This document shows, in pieces, positions 32,968 through 45,498 of a stretch of 57,787 nucleotides of DNA; the stretch's first letter is position 1, and each line of letters begins with the position of its first letter. The stretch covers positions 1 through 57,787 of the forward strand of contig BCIV01000028.1 in NCBI GenBank assembly GCA_001600055.1. Direction: 5' to 3'. This DNA comes from Filobasidium wieringae (Eukaryota; Basidiomycota; Tremellomycetes; Filobasidiales; Filobasidiaceae). The notes under the pieces were generated by a model. It ran no database searches, was not told where the DNA came from, and saw nothing but the letters and a program-made list of their open reading frames with translations. A program made the translations under genes and the position numbers.

Positions 32968-34388
32968 CTAACAACGCAGGCCCTGCTTCTGACCGTGCCG
33001 AACACAAGCGTCCAAAAGTCGCTTCCATTGCTTATCCTTCGAACCCGGGGCGACCTGTTCCACCCATTTCTGAGTGGCAACGCAAACTCCGAACGTACGC
33101 GGGTTCTGGTTCGCCCGGAACCCATCACAGGCGGCGGAACAGGCCTTTTCGAGACTGTTGCCGAGGTAATCTGCGGTCCCAGCGAGACCCGGTTGCTGCA
33201 TGTCGGGAGTCGAGCGAATGACACGGGTTTGGGGACGCTCGGGGTTTGACGCGGAGACATTTTTGAAAGAGCACGGTCTCTTTTGAGTCTTGGTTCGACA
33301 TTGACCACACGCCTCCCCCCTCTGCGGCAAGGGATGGATAGCTGGATCAAAGTTCCTGGGCACAACGATCCAGCATCCGACACAAGGGATCGTGACACGA
33401 GCCTGTGGCATGAAATCATTCAACTTGGGCCGAAACGACCTCTGACTCATCGGTACTCACGCCGGCAGCCCACTCCACCTCCATCAATTCGAGACAGTTG
33501 TTGCATGCCCAGGGAGCCGGTAAGCGGTAAAAGTGACACTTGCTGTCGACCGACCTCTTGACCCAATTCTCGAACTGTCAAAGGCAAAACGTGATCAACA
33601 AGATGAACCTGAGATCGGCCAGCGGCGGAATGACTCACGAAATGCCATCTCGAGCCACCCTCGATATCGTCAGGTTTGACGGGCGGAGTACGCAAATCGA
33701 TCGATCGAAGCAACAAACCGATCTCGTAAGGTCCGTCCCCGACTTCCTTGACGAATCGGCTAAAGTCCTCTTCGAATCGTTCCATCCCGGTGCGGTTGGT
33801 GCCGCTCCGGGTTTTTGGTGCGGAGATGACACAAGAACGGGAGGTATTTAGGAAAGTAGCGGTCCCGGTCATATCGATGGCAGCAGAGCGTCTAACGGTG
33901 TCGATGCTGCTTTGAGACATGGTCGAGTTTACAGAAGAATTCGAGCGACCCGAAAAAGAATGACCGCTTGCGGAAAACGTCTGCAGAGAGTCAAGACTAG
34001 TGTCGTACTCGGAGCTTTCCTCGGAGTTCAGGCTATCCTCCTGTAACCCCCGGTCGTCCCGATTCTCTTTGTCAGAAGATGACGTGGACGATGGTGGAGC
34101 TGGACGCTGCTTGTTTGGCTGGCCGATCCTGTCTTCAGGATCGATCAAGCACATCGCTTTAGCGGAAGCCACTACCGGGACTTTTTTTCCAACATTGATC
34201 GAGCGTTGTTGAGGGATTCCGGAAGGTACGGTACGGAAAAGATTGGATGGGTATCGACGAGCGGTCACCGCGGAAGGGACAAGAAAGACATCGGACTGAT
34301 TGCCTCGCGATTTCTTCGTAATGTCTTTTGACCCGGGGACCTTGGCCTGGACCTGCTCGATAGCTGGTTGACGTCGATGTTTGGTCAT
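32968..34388 (-). CDS. Second cysteine-cluster protein, paralogue-like
   Basis: Three exons join in phase 0: 34388-33639, 33574-33461 and 33402-32968 (introns 64 and 58 nt, both with GTGAGT donors and CAG acceptors). The product is 432 residues, close to the 442 of the gene at 24507. The first 200 residues are Ser/Arg/Asp-rich and disordered. Then comes FEEDFSRFVKEVGDGPYEIG, followed by a cysteine-rich half: KCHFYRLPAPWACNNC, PCVGC, EACGQC and RPCSF, i.e. three CxxC pairs plus single Cys residues. The tail (CSAACDGFRANQ, FGVCVATQKWVEQ) adds more Cys. A PP motif and a phase-0 intron precede the first cluster in both genes. Likely metal-binding; a chromatin or DNA-binding role is inference. Confidence 0.75.
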
Positions 34389-34455
34389 TACTGATGATAC
34401 AAGGAGCGCAATAGGTATAGGATCAGATCCCTGAAACGATACTAGAACCGGACGA

Positions 34456-35139
34456 TCAATACTGACGCGAAATCATCCTCTGTCGTCCCGGTTCCACCGG
34501 ACCCAAAGGGAATTTACGACTGGGTTTGGCAAGCATAGGAGTCTTGTACGTGTTGGACTTGGATCGGCTAGGGTGCGGATGACGGATATCTTTCTGCTCG
34601 TCCTGATCCTTACGTTCCTCCTCGCTCTGAGTTTGAGTCTGATATTCGTCCTTATCCTGGTTATTATCTTCCTCATCGTCCTGTCTTTCACGCTCCAATT
34701 CATCCTGGCTTTGGCGCTCCTGCTCCCCGTCCGAGTGACAGCTCAAGGGCGGGCTGGGGTGGCTGATAGAACGATAGTCAAGCCTCCTGTCCTTTGCTTG
34801 ATGTTCTTCGAACTGAGACGAGGCTGGGGATTTGTTGGATGATGCGACGACTGGTCCTGACTCTTGATGATCTATTACGAGCCAGCGAGTTGAACTAGAA
34901 CTATAAGCGATGTGGATGAACAGCGAAGCCGAGGATTACTTACCGCGCAAAGGGACTTCTGTAGTCGGCGAAGGTTCGCCAACGATCAGGAGAGGTTCTT
35001 CAAGAGTATGCAAAGGTTGTTCTCCAGTATGCGTCTGTTGTTCTCCGATATGCAGAGATTGTATCCCGATATACGAATTGTCTTCACCATTGAGCAAAGG
35101 ACCGGTGACTTTGTCGTTGACGGAGTGTTGTTCTGTCAT
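34456..35139 (-). CDS. Small acidic, Gln-rich unknown protein
   Basis: Two exons, 35139-34944 and 34871-34456, are separated by a 72-nt intron (GTAAGT...TAATAG) and give 203 residues. The N-terminal exon has a degenerate repeat around IGEQQTHTGEQPLHTLEEP. The second exon has a strongly charged Glu/Asp/Gln/Arg region (ERERQDDEEDNNQDKDEYQ), likely disordered or a single long helix. It ends in a basic, conserved-looking tail with KTPMLAKPSRKFPLGP. It lies 67 bp upstream of the cysteine-cluster gene on the same strand and is divergent from the gene at 35813. No function can be named. Confidence 0.6.
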
Positions 35140-35812
35140 CTTGTCGATTTAGGAATAGTTGTCAAGGGCGGAGTAGGGTAGGGGTAGGCTTGTATGTAAA
35201 CTTGAGAGAGTTGGTACGATGCTATGTATCCGATGGAATCGAAGTGAAGCTTGCTTGAAGAGGCGGGTGGTTCTGAAGAGATGGACATGGTAGAGGAACG
35301 ACTTGTAGTCTTGTTGCGCCTTTAAGTCCAGTTCAGCCAAAGGAGGCGCGGTGCTGAAACGATGATCACAACGACGATCACAACAAACTAGGTGGTTGAC
35401 CTCACAGTTCCTTTCGTTCGTCGTCATCGCAAGTGACACGTCACGAATACACGTCATTGATAAGGCCACAACCATAACAATAAACAATAACAACGATTGC
35501 GGACTTCAAGTCCATCCATCTTTCTTAGCTCATCGTTGATCGCCAGTGTTCACTACTACCACCTCCATCGCCGCCATCACCGCCAGCAACATCTGAAACT
35601 TTGTCATGCTACCTCGAACCTCGACCCCCGCTAAACCTAAATCAATCAGGAGGAAACAAAGCTTGGAGGAAACCGCCGTAAGATTTGGACTCGAGCCTTT
35701 ATCTTCTGATCTGATCGACCAATTCCCCCCGTCCTTTCTCTGATTATGACAGCTCTCAGCTCGCTCTCGCTCTCGATCTCGGTCTCATTCGCGCTCACAC
35801 CATCATCATGAT
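35140..35812. promoter_or_regulatory. Divergent intergenic promoter region
   Basis: 673 bp between divergent start codons. The part next to the plus-strand gene is pyrimidine-rich (CTCGCTCTCGCTCTCGATCTC near 35760-35785), as is common upstream of basidiomycete start codons. A 114-codon minus frame (35149-35493) has no coding character. Confidence 0.45.
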
Positions 35813-38197
35813 ATGCAGCAAGACCCTGACATGCCTCCGGTTCCTGCGATCCCTCAACAATACCGTCAAGGGCCATCAGCTTCTAGCGTTGCCGATTCTA
35901 TCTCGGATGCCCGCTTTTCGGCTAGTGAAGGACGGGATATGACAGGATGGATCTCGACGGTTGACTCGTCTTACAGTCTAGGAGCGGACAGCATCTCAAT
36001 CCATTCCTCTTCCTCCAAATCCAACTCATACGCAATGTCGCAATCGAGTTCGCATATCAAGTCAACCTCGAGTTCGCACTCCAAATCAAGAAGTTCCAAG
36101 AAAACCCTGAAGAGTAAATCGTCCGTGTATTTCGATCACGTACGCTCCCGCAATGTGCCCAATACCCCCGTGCCTGAACTTCCTGGACTGATGGCCAAGA
36201 AGAGCTCAGGTGAGTTACCGGTCCTCGAGAGACATTAGGTTGAGTCTCAATCCCTTCGCTACCATCCTTTATCAGATCCAACAGACGGCCTCATCGAGAT
36301 CGCACCACCAAGAGAAATCCCAATCTATATCGAGTCCCTGAGCGAAGCCTGTACTTCCACTGCTCGAGGGTACCTCCAAGCCAACGTCCCCTCAGCCAAC
36401 AGTCCCGCGTCCTTCGTCTACCCAAAGGTCATGTTCGAGACGGATCATCTTTCTCGATGGATAGATTCCAAAGATGAGACCAATAGACCTGACGGGCTGG
36501 TCTTTCCGGAAACCATGATCAGCCTTGCCAAGCGGGACAAGTACGCGGGTTGGCTTGACCGGATGTTGGATTATGGGGAACAAGCGGGTGGGAATCAGAG
36601 CGATGTGAAGGTCTCGAGCCTTGCACATTTACCGGACCTGTTCTCGGCTGTAAGCGTTGGGTGTTGGAAAGGTTGAGTGGCTGGACTGAAACAATCTTAC
36701 TTTCCTTCATCCATCTGCGTCCAGGCTCATCGTATTGCCACCCGGTCCAACGGTCGGACAATCATCGTCACCCTGTACCGTTCCCCTCTCAGCACCAGCG
36801 ACCGCTTCTCCTCCTCCTCAAAAACCCACGTCTACGTGACTCCCTGTGTCGCAGCGGACCTTCATCTACTAGGATCCGCCGCCACGACCTTTAAGAAAAA
36901 GTTTGGGTTTCTTGATGGACCGGTGACGAGTTTACTCAAGGGACCGGGAGGGGAGGATTGTGAGAAGGAATGGTATGAGCTTGTTGAGACTCAAGAAGCC
37001 AGCGTGGGGAGGGAGGTGGATTTTCCAGGTAGGTACGCCAAGGTCTCGAACGTGAGATCCATACTGACGTCGATCTATCCAGTTTCTATTACCATTCCTC
37101 ATAGTGAAAGGGATTCGGACATCCCGCCTTCTGGTGATCGTAGTGAGTCTGAAATCATGACCGTCCCACCTTGCGTCACATATATCGATATTCCGCGCGT
37201 CCTTTTTCAGGAACAATTCAACCGGAACACTTACAATATCTCATAAGCGAAACGACCCGAGAGTTATCCCCCAACGTACTTCTAGAACCTGACGCTCATG
37301 AACGTTTCACAAGGTATGAAGCCATCTTCCATACCTTCAAACGATCTTGCGTGGATCTATACGACGGGGAGGATGATCGAGATAGTTTCCGAGAGGATAT
37401 GGAAAGCTTGGTGAGTCACGGGTGGTGGCTGCCTTCGCTCTTCGGAGCTTGCTTGCTGCTTGCTGAATTGGCCTTCTGCTTTCATCCGATGCTGCAGATG
37501 AAACAGATGTCGTTCGTCAGTGGGGCTACAGGTGGGATCGCGAGTACTTTCGCTTTCCACCTAACCCCGAATGGGGATGCGGTATCGACCACGATCCTTC
37601 CTTCTTGGCACTTTTGGGAACAACAGCGCAAAGACTTGATAGATATCGCTGATGATATCTATCGGGCTATATTACCTAGCTTTCTCGTCCCTTCTATCGT
37701 CAAGGCGACGTTGATGGAAGCTGGGTTCGGACTGCCTGTTTCTAGACTTGCTGAAAAGGCCAGCGTCCCGGTGGAGAATGAGTACCCTCAGATCAAGTAT
37801 AACAGATGTCGCTTGACCAGTTGCCCAGCTGAGGTGAGTTCCCGAACGTTTGTGTTCTCTAGATAGCACACCTTGATGATCGCTCGCCCGCGTTTTGATA
37901 GTTGGTGTGGTCAAATTTCCCCGAAAAGCAGATCAGAGACGCCGACGCTCTGGCTCTCAGGGGAAATTACGACAGGCACAATTAAGGAAGAAAAACCTTG
38001 CGCAGAACTCAGCGATTATGGACCGAGCAGGCGTCCCGGTATACAGCGCTCCACCTGAGCCTTTATATCCTGCTGAGATGATGACACCCGCTTCTCCCAC
38101 CCGCGGAGGCTTACACACTCCACGTCAGTTGTTACTTGGCACTCCGCAAGCCAGAAGGATCAATTTTACTGCCCGAGGTGTGGGCGCAACTGAATGA
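35813..38197 (+). CDS. Unknown 613-672-residue protein, six exons
   Basis: Exons 35813-36209, 36276-36649, 36725-37028, 37083-37142 and 37211-37833 join in frame (introns 66, 75, 54 and 68 nt). The first 130 residues are a Ser-rich disordered head with a basic patch (SRSSKKTLKSKSS). The rest looks folded, with DGLIEIAPPREIPIYIESL, HLSRWIDSKDETNRPDG and a weakly hydrophobic helix WWLPSLFGACLLLAELAFCF near the C-terminal third. The last exon is ambiguous. The acceptor at 37901 gives 27 residues (LVWSNFPEKQIRDADALALR) and a stop at 37985. An acceptor at 37936 opens a different frame of 86 residues rich in TP/SP sites (TPASPTRGGLHTPRQ) ending at 38197. I give the longer span. No family is recognised. 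Confidence 0.65.
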
Positions 38198-38308
38198 TTC
38201 GAGGATGCTGTATTATCTATTATAATGATGTGTATCGATATTGCGTTCGTTTGTTGCTCCTAATCCGTAAGCTGTCTCCGGCCTTTCCGCTCGTGAATCG
38301 TGGTCAAT

Positions 38309-38406
38309 AACGCGGGTGCTGGAGACGCGTACACCCGGATGCGATACCTCGCACTCGGATGCGGTTTACGAGCACCCGGGTGCTCTGTCAACTCGCCTCC
38401 GGGTGC
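38309..38406. repeat. CACCCGGGTGC palindrome array (5 units)
   Basis: Cores begin at about 38309, 38332 (CACCCGGATGC), 38352 (CACTCGGATGC), 38373 (CACCCGGGTGC) and 38396; spacings are 23, 20, 21 and 23 bp. It lies between the end of one plus-strand gene and, about 265 bp further on, the start of the SNF2 gene. Confidence 0.8.
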
Positions 38407-38538
38407 TGGCTTGCGCTTCGTAAAAAACGCGAAATCGCTTTCTTTCACCAACTTTCTCGCGTGACAGGGAGCCTGACATCTTTAAACGCCGCGATAAAGT
38501 GAAACTTATTGCCGCTTACGGAACCCATCAGATCAGTA

Positions 38539-38645
38539 GGAACTCAAGTACTCCTTTGTACCACCTACTACTTGTTACCTATACCTACCGCCTATTGCCT
38601 ACTTCCTACTACCAACTACTCTACTCCCCATACCTACTATAACTT
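38539..38645 (+). promoter_or_regulatory. Pyrimidine-rich CTAC-repeat leader
   Basis: About 100 bp of CTAC/CCTA-rich sequence (CCTACTACTTGTTACC, CCTATTGCCTACTTCCTACT) ends just before the SNF2 start codon at 38671; probably the core promoter or 5' leader. Confidence 0.5.
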
Positions 38646-38670
38646 TTCGCCCGATATCGATTGATACACT

Positions 38671-41600
38671 ATGTCGGTGAAGGCGTTTCTCTCGAATCTA
38701 GCGGACACGGCGGTATCGATCACATCAAACCGCCCTCAGGAAGACGACGTTCCTCACGGTGATCCAGCTTTGGTCGTTCCATCTGCAACAAGATCAACAC
38801 CTTCGCCACTAACGAATACTGAAGCACTCGATGCAGCGCAAGTCTTGGCTGCCATGTCGACGAGCAGGAGCGGTGGCAGCGACGATCACCATCAAAAAGA
38901 TCCCCCAACCTTGCAGCAGCATCAGATTCTTCCCCTTTCCCCTCCGTCTGGATCTGCCCATATCACTTCGATTTCGGACGAAACTCGAGACAAGAGCGTG
39001 ATTGATCTGATCAACCACTTCCAGAATGGAAATGCCGTGGGAGATCCGGTACGTGTAGACTGAACCTGTTCCATCCTTTGGAATGGGTGAGATCGTCATT
39101 CTTCGTGTTGAGAATCGGAAACGGTGCTCATCTTTCTCCTTTTCGTCTGCTCCATTCGAACCTGCCGTCCACCTTCTGTTCCAATCTCCCTTTGCGCTCC
39201 ATACCTTACCTCACCCTCGCATTTTCATCTCCTCACATCTCTTTCACAGTCAGATCCAGATGGTCTCAAACGCTTATTCACCGCCTACGTCGACAAGTAC
39301 AATTACGAAACTTTGATGCATCTCCAAGTAGTCGGGATAGCTTTCGAGAAGTCCCTGGCTCCTACTCTCGATGAGGGAACAGTCTCTGGCATGCCACTCA
39401 AGGGGATGGTACCGGTCATTCGCATAAGATGTGAGTATCCTTGAAGATTTGGGAAGAATTGTTTCGCCCGTCTGTAGAGAACATGGCGGCTTCGTGTGGT
39501 TTCCCAAGAAACGAAGATTAGCTGGAGTTAATCTTTTACGTCCGGCTGAGGTTGATGGCGCGCACACGATCTAGTGCCTCGCTACATACCCGGTGCATCG
39601 TCAAGTACCAGTTCGTTTGAGCAAGTCTTCCCGATCAACATTCACTCGTTTCGTAGTGGGTTATCGACACTTCCTTTCCCTCTTCATCGTCATCTTTCGA
39701 TTCGATCTCGTTCTGCAGGCTTGGATTCGGTCCTCGGCCACGTCAAGAAACGATTAATGGATGGGAGTGCTGACAACCTTACTTATTTGACTTTTCCACT
39801 GGCTGCCTCTCGCTATCTTTCCGTCACCCTTTCAACCATTTATGATCCTGGCTCTACGGATTCCCCTATCCCTTTTCCCACGCTTATACGATGCGTGCAC
39901 ACAAAGGTGGTGCATGTTCCATTGACGGCGCAACTGATGACGCGAACGTCACTTCTTTTCGTGAAAGATACCCTTTAAAATCAACGGAGGGCTTCCAGGA
40001 ACCTTTGTTGGTGAGTCATCTGGTTCATATATCATGATGGGGTCTGTTCGGTTGTTGATATGCATTCATTGTGCTCGTATTCTCTCCCACTTATCCTTCT
40101 CCTTTCCTTCTCGCTTCGCAGAACCACTTGAACTCGATAGGACATCGAGAAAAGACTGAGGTCAAGCTGACATTGTTGAGTCATGCAAGCAGATGGGCAA
40201 GCGTCCTCATCGCGGATCGGCTGAGGTTGCCGGGAGCTGACAATCACATCACCAATGTAGCGCCAAACAGAACGAGGCCCCTCTTGGAGAACCAAACGAG
40301 CTAGATCCCTCGACGATGAAGGTTCTCCAGATAGAGGTCGAACAGATGATTTACTCCCAACCGATGAGGATCAGGAGACATTATCAGATCGGCTGAATAG
40401 AAATAAAAGGGCCCGGCCTGACTCGCCCACACCTGTACACGCTGCGGAAGACAGCGACAATAGTGACGAAGTACAAGTCTACGGACTTGACAAAGTGCAG
40501 ATGGTCAAGTTGATCGAGTCTAGGTATGATGTTACCGGAATTGGCCGGACTTGTGAACAACTCGGCAAGTTGGTCGTCGCCAATACCTACGACACTTATC
40601 GAGATCAATACGAAGCTTCTGAACGGGAGGAGCCCGATGAAGACCGTGGTAGATACGAGGGTCCTCCAGATATAAGGCTCTTGCCGGGAGACGGACCTGT
40701 CACTGAACAGTCGGTAGCGTGTTCGATACTTGGATTAAAGGATCCTGGAATGCCGTTGAGTGGAATGGTATATCCTCTGACGCACACTCAGTTGACGGCC
40801 GCCGCGAGTATCTGGCAGACGGTGATTAATCAGTGATCCAAGTTTCTCCTTGATCTACATCGAAACTGACTGTTTATCTTTAGATGGATAAGCACCCTAT
40901 ACCGAAAGGACGGGGCTTCATGCTATGCGATGCTGTCGGTATGGGTAAAACTTGTTCTGCGTTGACCGTTTTCATCAAGGATATCCAGGAGACAGCTAGC
41001 CCACGCAGGACCTTGATCTTATGTCCTGGCGGGATCCAATCGCTGGTTTGGAAGGTGAGCTTCGTTCTTCACAGGACGTAGTTCGTCTTCTGCCGTGCGA
41101 ATATGTAAAACCTTCCTTCAATTTCTCAGGCCGAGATAGATAAGCATACGCCTAGCCTATCGCCTCATGTGGCCGTTATCGACAACGAGGTAGATTGGCA
41201 TCGGTTCTTGGGTTCATCTCCCGAAAAAAAGGTGCCAGCAATGAGAGTTCTATACTTTGGACGGTTTCTTATCTCTCTATCTTTCATTTCCTTAGCCAAT
41301 CGTCATCGTCAGTGAGTCTTGCTTTGTTTTCTTATCGCATTGCTGAGCAACTCGGCTGAACTCATATACCACAGCTTTCGAGCTCTTGCAAAGAGCCGGT
41401 CGGACTAACACACAACGACCAAAGGCCACAGTCAATCTTTCTTCATTTTTAGCTCACAGACTTATAGTTGACGAGTGTAGGTTTCGGTCCTTCGTCATCG
41501 ACAGCGTTAGATCAGCTGAACTTCTCGCCGTGATAGTTCAAAACCTTCGCGCTCCGCGGACATGGCTAGCCAAGATTTGCCGCGCTTATGCAGACGAGCC

Positions 41601-43067
41601 GCATATCAAGCACGTTTTATTACTCTCTGGGACACCGGCACCTTGTAGCGTCTCGGATCTCTACGTTCCGCTACGCATGATCAATGCAGGTATCTAAAAT
41701 CGATCGTTGACGTCGATTGCGCTTACGATTGACCCGAATATAGATCCTTTCTGTGGATGTCACTTTCGGTCCTTGGGCAAAACGCACCAGGCGAGGGCGT
41801 TATGAACAAGCAGACGGTCTCAAGAGGGAATTGAAGGGAACGTTTTACATGAGTCGGACATTCGACTTCGCGAGAGAACTACAAATCAAAGGTGAAACTT
41901 TTAACGACAAGAAGCGAGGGTGTAAAACTTATGGCCGAGAATGGGACATCCGTCAGTCAATTGTTGCACCCAACATTCATGCCGAGACGTCGTATCTGAT
42001 GTAGAAGACGTTATATATCGCCAGTCAAGCTTCTACGGATCAAGCTACGACACCTCTTACAACAGTATGTCTCGACGAGAGCCCCACGGCAGCCGTTGAT
42101 AATGATTGTCGTCTTTGCAGGGAAATGGACAAGGATTCCTTCGAGATGTCGGAATACATCAAACAGGGCTCACCCGTACTAGAAGTACTCGAGGGAATGA
42201 GAGTGAGTGACCGCACGGTTTCATTATGCTTTCTTGGTCGACTCTAATGTAAAGCAGTTGCTATCCTATTCGTTTGACAACTTCCTCCATTGGTGTCGTG
42301 AAAAACGCCAAGAGCTCTCACTAGACATCGCGGCTTTAGACCTCGCTAAGGAGGCTATAGGAGCACACGAAGTCACTTGCAAGATTTCATCCGTCGCGTA
42401 AGCCTGAAGTTTTGACAGACATCGTTAATTCAAGCTGACATACGTACAGTGGCTTTATCGCGGGAGTGATCAAACTCGATCCCTGCGCAAAGATACTGGT
42501 CGTCGGCAGCGATAGTGGCTTTCAAGATCCTTTGAAAGAGATCCTGTCAGAAGTGCATGGTTTGGTGCAGTTTAACGGGTTCCCTACAACTGATGAATTC
42601 GTCACGAGGGACATGATCATATACGATAGCAGGATTCACGACCGTCAAGCAAAAGAGGCAATGCTCATAGACTTTTTAAAACAAGATACGATAAACGTTC
42701 TTATGGGACCTCTGTCGCCTTTGTCTGAGGGCAAAAACTTACAAATCTGTAACCATTTGATCCTGCTCGACAGTCCGTGAGTCTCGATACCATTGCAACA
42801 CGCTACCTCACCACAGACGCTAACATCGGTGGTGTTCCCCTTAGCCGAAGTCCTGCAGCATCAGTGCAGATCTCTGGAAGATTGCTCCGCCAAGGCCAAA
42901 AGCGCTCGGTGAAGATTACACGATTTAATACCCTTGATAGTCCGGACGGAATGTACGATAATCTGGTCAATGGTCGAATGGTAAGCCTGGCATCTCGGTT
43001 TGCCTCGATTGGTCTACCGACTCCCGACGATGACCCATCGATATACGCTACAGCTTTCCCTTGGTGA
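38671..43067 (+). CDS. SNF2-family DNA-dependent ATPase/helicase-like protein
   Basis: A multi-exon gene. Firm exons: 38671-39048, 39250-39430, one ending at 40820, 40884-41054, 41130-41231, 41296-41311, 41375-41689, 42450-42776 and 42845-43067. SNF2 motifs appear in order: a Q-like YPLTHTQLTAA; motif I DAVGMGKT; motif Ia region TLILCPG; PIVIVT split over a 16-nt micro-exon; motif II LIVDECR, where most SNF2 proteins have DEAH; motif III LLLSGTP; motif V SEGKNLQ; LILLDSP; and motif VI QISGRLLRQGQ. Such ATPases translocate on DNA to remodel nucleosomes or forks. The linker 41744-42449 (includes DNDCRLC, perhaps a Zn site) does not join in one frame as I read it. The N-terminal third is poorly conserved, so subfamily is not assigned. 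Confidence 0.8.
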
Positions 43068-45300
43068 TCTTAGATCTCCAATGATCACCTATGGTCAATT
43101 ACGCTCGCTTATGAAACTCAAGGTCACAAGGTCGCGGAGATAGGAACAACCTGTCAAGTCTCTGTTAGTCGATCTGGATACATCGGCGGCACAAGCTCGA
43201 ACCGACTTGATGATGCGATAAAAATCGAACAAGGACGCGAATGGCCCTAGGTGCGACGCCGTCTTTGGAGCAGGCAGACGATATCGGCAAATGTCGTGTC
43301 AGCCTGCCAATTCGATTCAATGGGTTCTGCACACGATTTGAAGCTTGAGGGTAATGGCTGGATCAAGGGAAATGCACTTCGACCTGAGTGACGCTTTGTC
43401 CCTCAACGTGCTCAATTGAGAATCGATCTGTACGACCCTGCATCATATAATTGCTAGAGTACTGGTGGAGATGAAACCCATAAATTCGTCGTAATAACGA
43501 GGCAAATCGATTGATAATCTGAGGGAACGACTCAGCCTTCTGTATACAGGTCGTAGCGGTTCGAAGATACGGTTGCTCGATCTTTACACTACGAGCGAGG
43601 CGCTACGGCGGCGCCCAGGTCTAGCTGAGAAGAACGAGCTTGACGATCCTCTTACCGATATGCGATCCCTGGGCATGTAATGTTGTACTATCGGTCCACC
43701 TCAGCTCGCATCGGGGCGTACCGGTACATGCAAAAAAAATGGGGGAGTTACCGGAAACCCTCGTAAGGGTCAGCGAAAACGCTAGAGACCTGGTCATCTG
43801 TCAGAGAAAACTATTGCATGTATCGGAAGCATAACTACCATCGTGTAAAAGTCATTCAATCGCTCATCGCTGATTTTGATATGATCACCGTTACCTCATC
43901 TTTATATTCACTGATACATACTGATCCCCACCCAATGAAGTCCAAGCACTCAAAGTGATCGTCCATCATCCGCCTATTTCTCGCACGTACGTACTATAAT
44001 TACTTGAAGGCAGAGTAGAGTATATCGAGAGTTCACGTATTCACCACCCCCACTTCAGACCCACCATGCGTCTTTGTTTGCGCAAAGACACAAGATAAAA
44101 ACGTCATACGCAATCCGTCAGGCCTCCAGTCGCAGACCTCCCCGCGTTTGCAATGGAACCGAAAAATGGAGCGATATTCAGCCGGCTGGAACCGCGGACG
44201 GTCCATCATTGATAGTCTAGTCCAGGGAGCGTACGTTCCGGCATTCGTAGATCGGCGTTGTCGGAGATGGTGCGTGACTTGAACGAGGGAATGAAGAGGT
44301 GAAGTGAAGTATGAGGTAAGGGAGACAGGGGAAAGGTAACGGGAAAGGGAAGTGGGGGGGCGTATGTCGATTTTAAGGAAGGAGAGCTGCGATTGAAAGT
44401 GGAGCTTGCGACCGATCGAATTAAACCTGCCTGCTGTAGATGATCAATCAGTTTGAGGTCGGTGCGATGGCGAGTGGGAGTCATAGACAGGATTGCTTAC
44501 CGTTGCCCGTCATGTCAGGTCTAAAAAGTATCCTTGATTCTTTCCTGTACCGTCAATTCGCCCTCTTTCCATTCGAATTCACGATCTCTCTCGTCATTGT
44601 CTGTCTCTGGTTTCGATCGGTAGAGGGTAGAGGAAAGAGAGAAGAAAGGCTAAGGACGCCCGCTTCGTATTCATCCTGACAGACAAGAGCTGCTCATTTG
44701 CGATGAGCGTCTCTAGCTGAAAGTCGAGCGCTTGGAAGCATTGCGATTGGAGTGGGCGAGTACTGTTGGGCCCGGATTGGTGAGTTTGGGAGAGGAAGGG
44801 CTGAGGAATGGCCAGGGAAAGTCGTGAAGGAGATATCGCAGTCATTTCTTAACCGCTACTCCAGATCCGGATTCGGTTTGAGCTCGAGATTGCTGTTCCT
44901 GCACAGGCTGTTCGTCCTCTGAGATGAGGTCTTTGAATCATGAACGTCAACATCGATGCGTGTGGTGAGATATCCTTACAAAATCCTTGACGCCATAATG
45001 ACCTGTCCGTCAGTGTTTAGAAGAAAGATATCGATTGGATCACGTTGATCGTCATCCGAGTTCGAGCAAGTGATAGGAGGAGCAAGACGTCGAGTCCGGT
45101 CGAGCTGATCGTCGATAAAGATGAAGAAGGTCCGACATTCGGGATGAAGGACGCAGAGAGAGCAGCACGCAGGGCGGGGCAGCCAAGGAGAAAAGTATGA
45201 GCGGGAATGCGCTATCAAGTTGCCAAGTTGCAAGTTGCAAGTCGAAGCGCACCACTAATGGCTGCACGTGCTGCGTGCGTGTCCCAATTGCGTTGCGTCT
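43068..45300. other. Unresolved region with exon-like fragments
   Basis: 43068-44200 shows nothing. Minus-strand frames at 44206-44484, 44594-44845 and 44976-45233 could be parts of one small spliced gene. The last contains DPIDIFLLNTDGQVIMASRI, which looks like real protein, and a possible intron (GTAAGG...CAAAG) follows it, but the phases do not fit. I cannot give a model. Confidence 0.3.
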
Positions 45301-45390
45301 ATACTGTGCCGTTACGCGCTTGTGGTGGGCTTGTTCACTGATCGTGCTCATTCGTGTTGCGGTTGTGTAGGTTGTGTAGCTTGACGTTGC
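45267..45390. repeat. Phased CGTG/TGTG array, 45.3 kb copy
   Basis: Cores at 45343, 45353, 45364, 45373 and 45385, with looser ones from 45267 onward (TGCACGTGCTGCGTGCGTG). Spacing is 9-12 bp. It sits between minus-strand fragments and the plus-strand frame at 45499. Confidence 0.6.
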
Positions 45391-45498
45391 GCTTGATCTC
45401 CGTTCGTTCCACCTCATGCAACCATATAATTGCATCTACTTTGACCCCTAAGACACTACCACGTCTATCACTACCAATACCCTACTGCCATCCCCACA

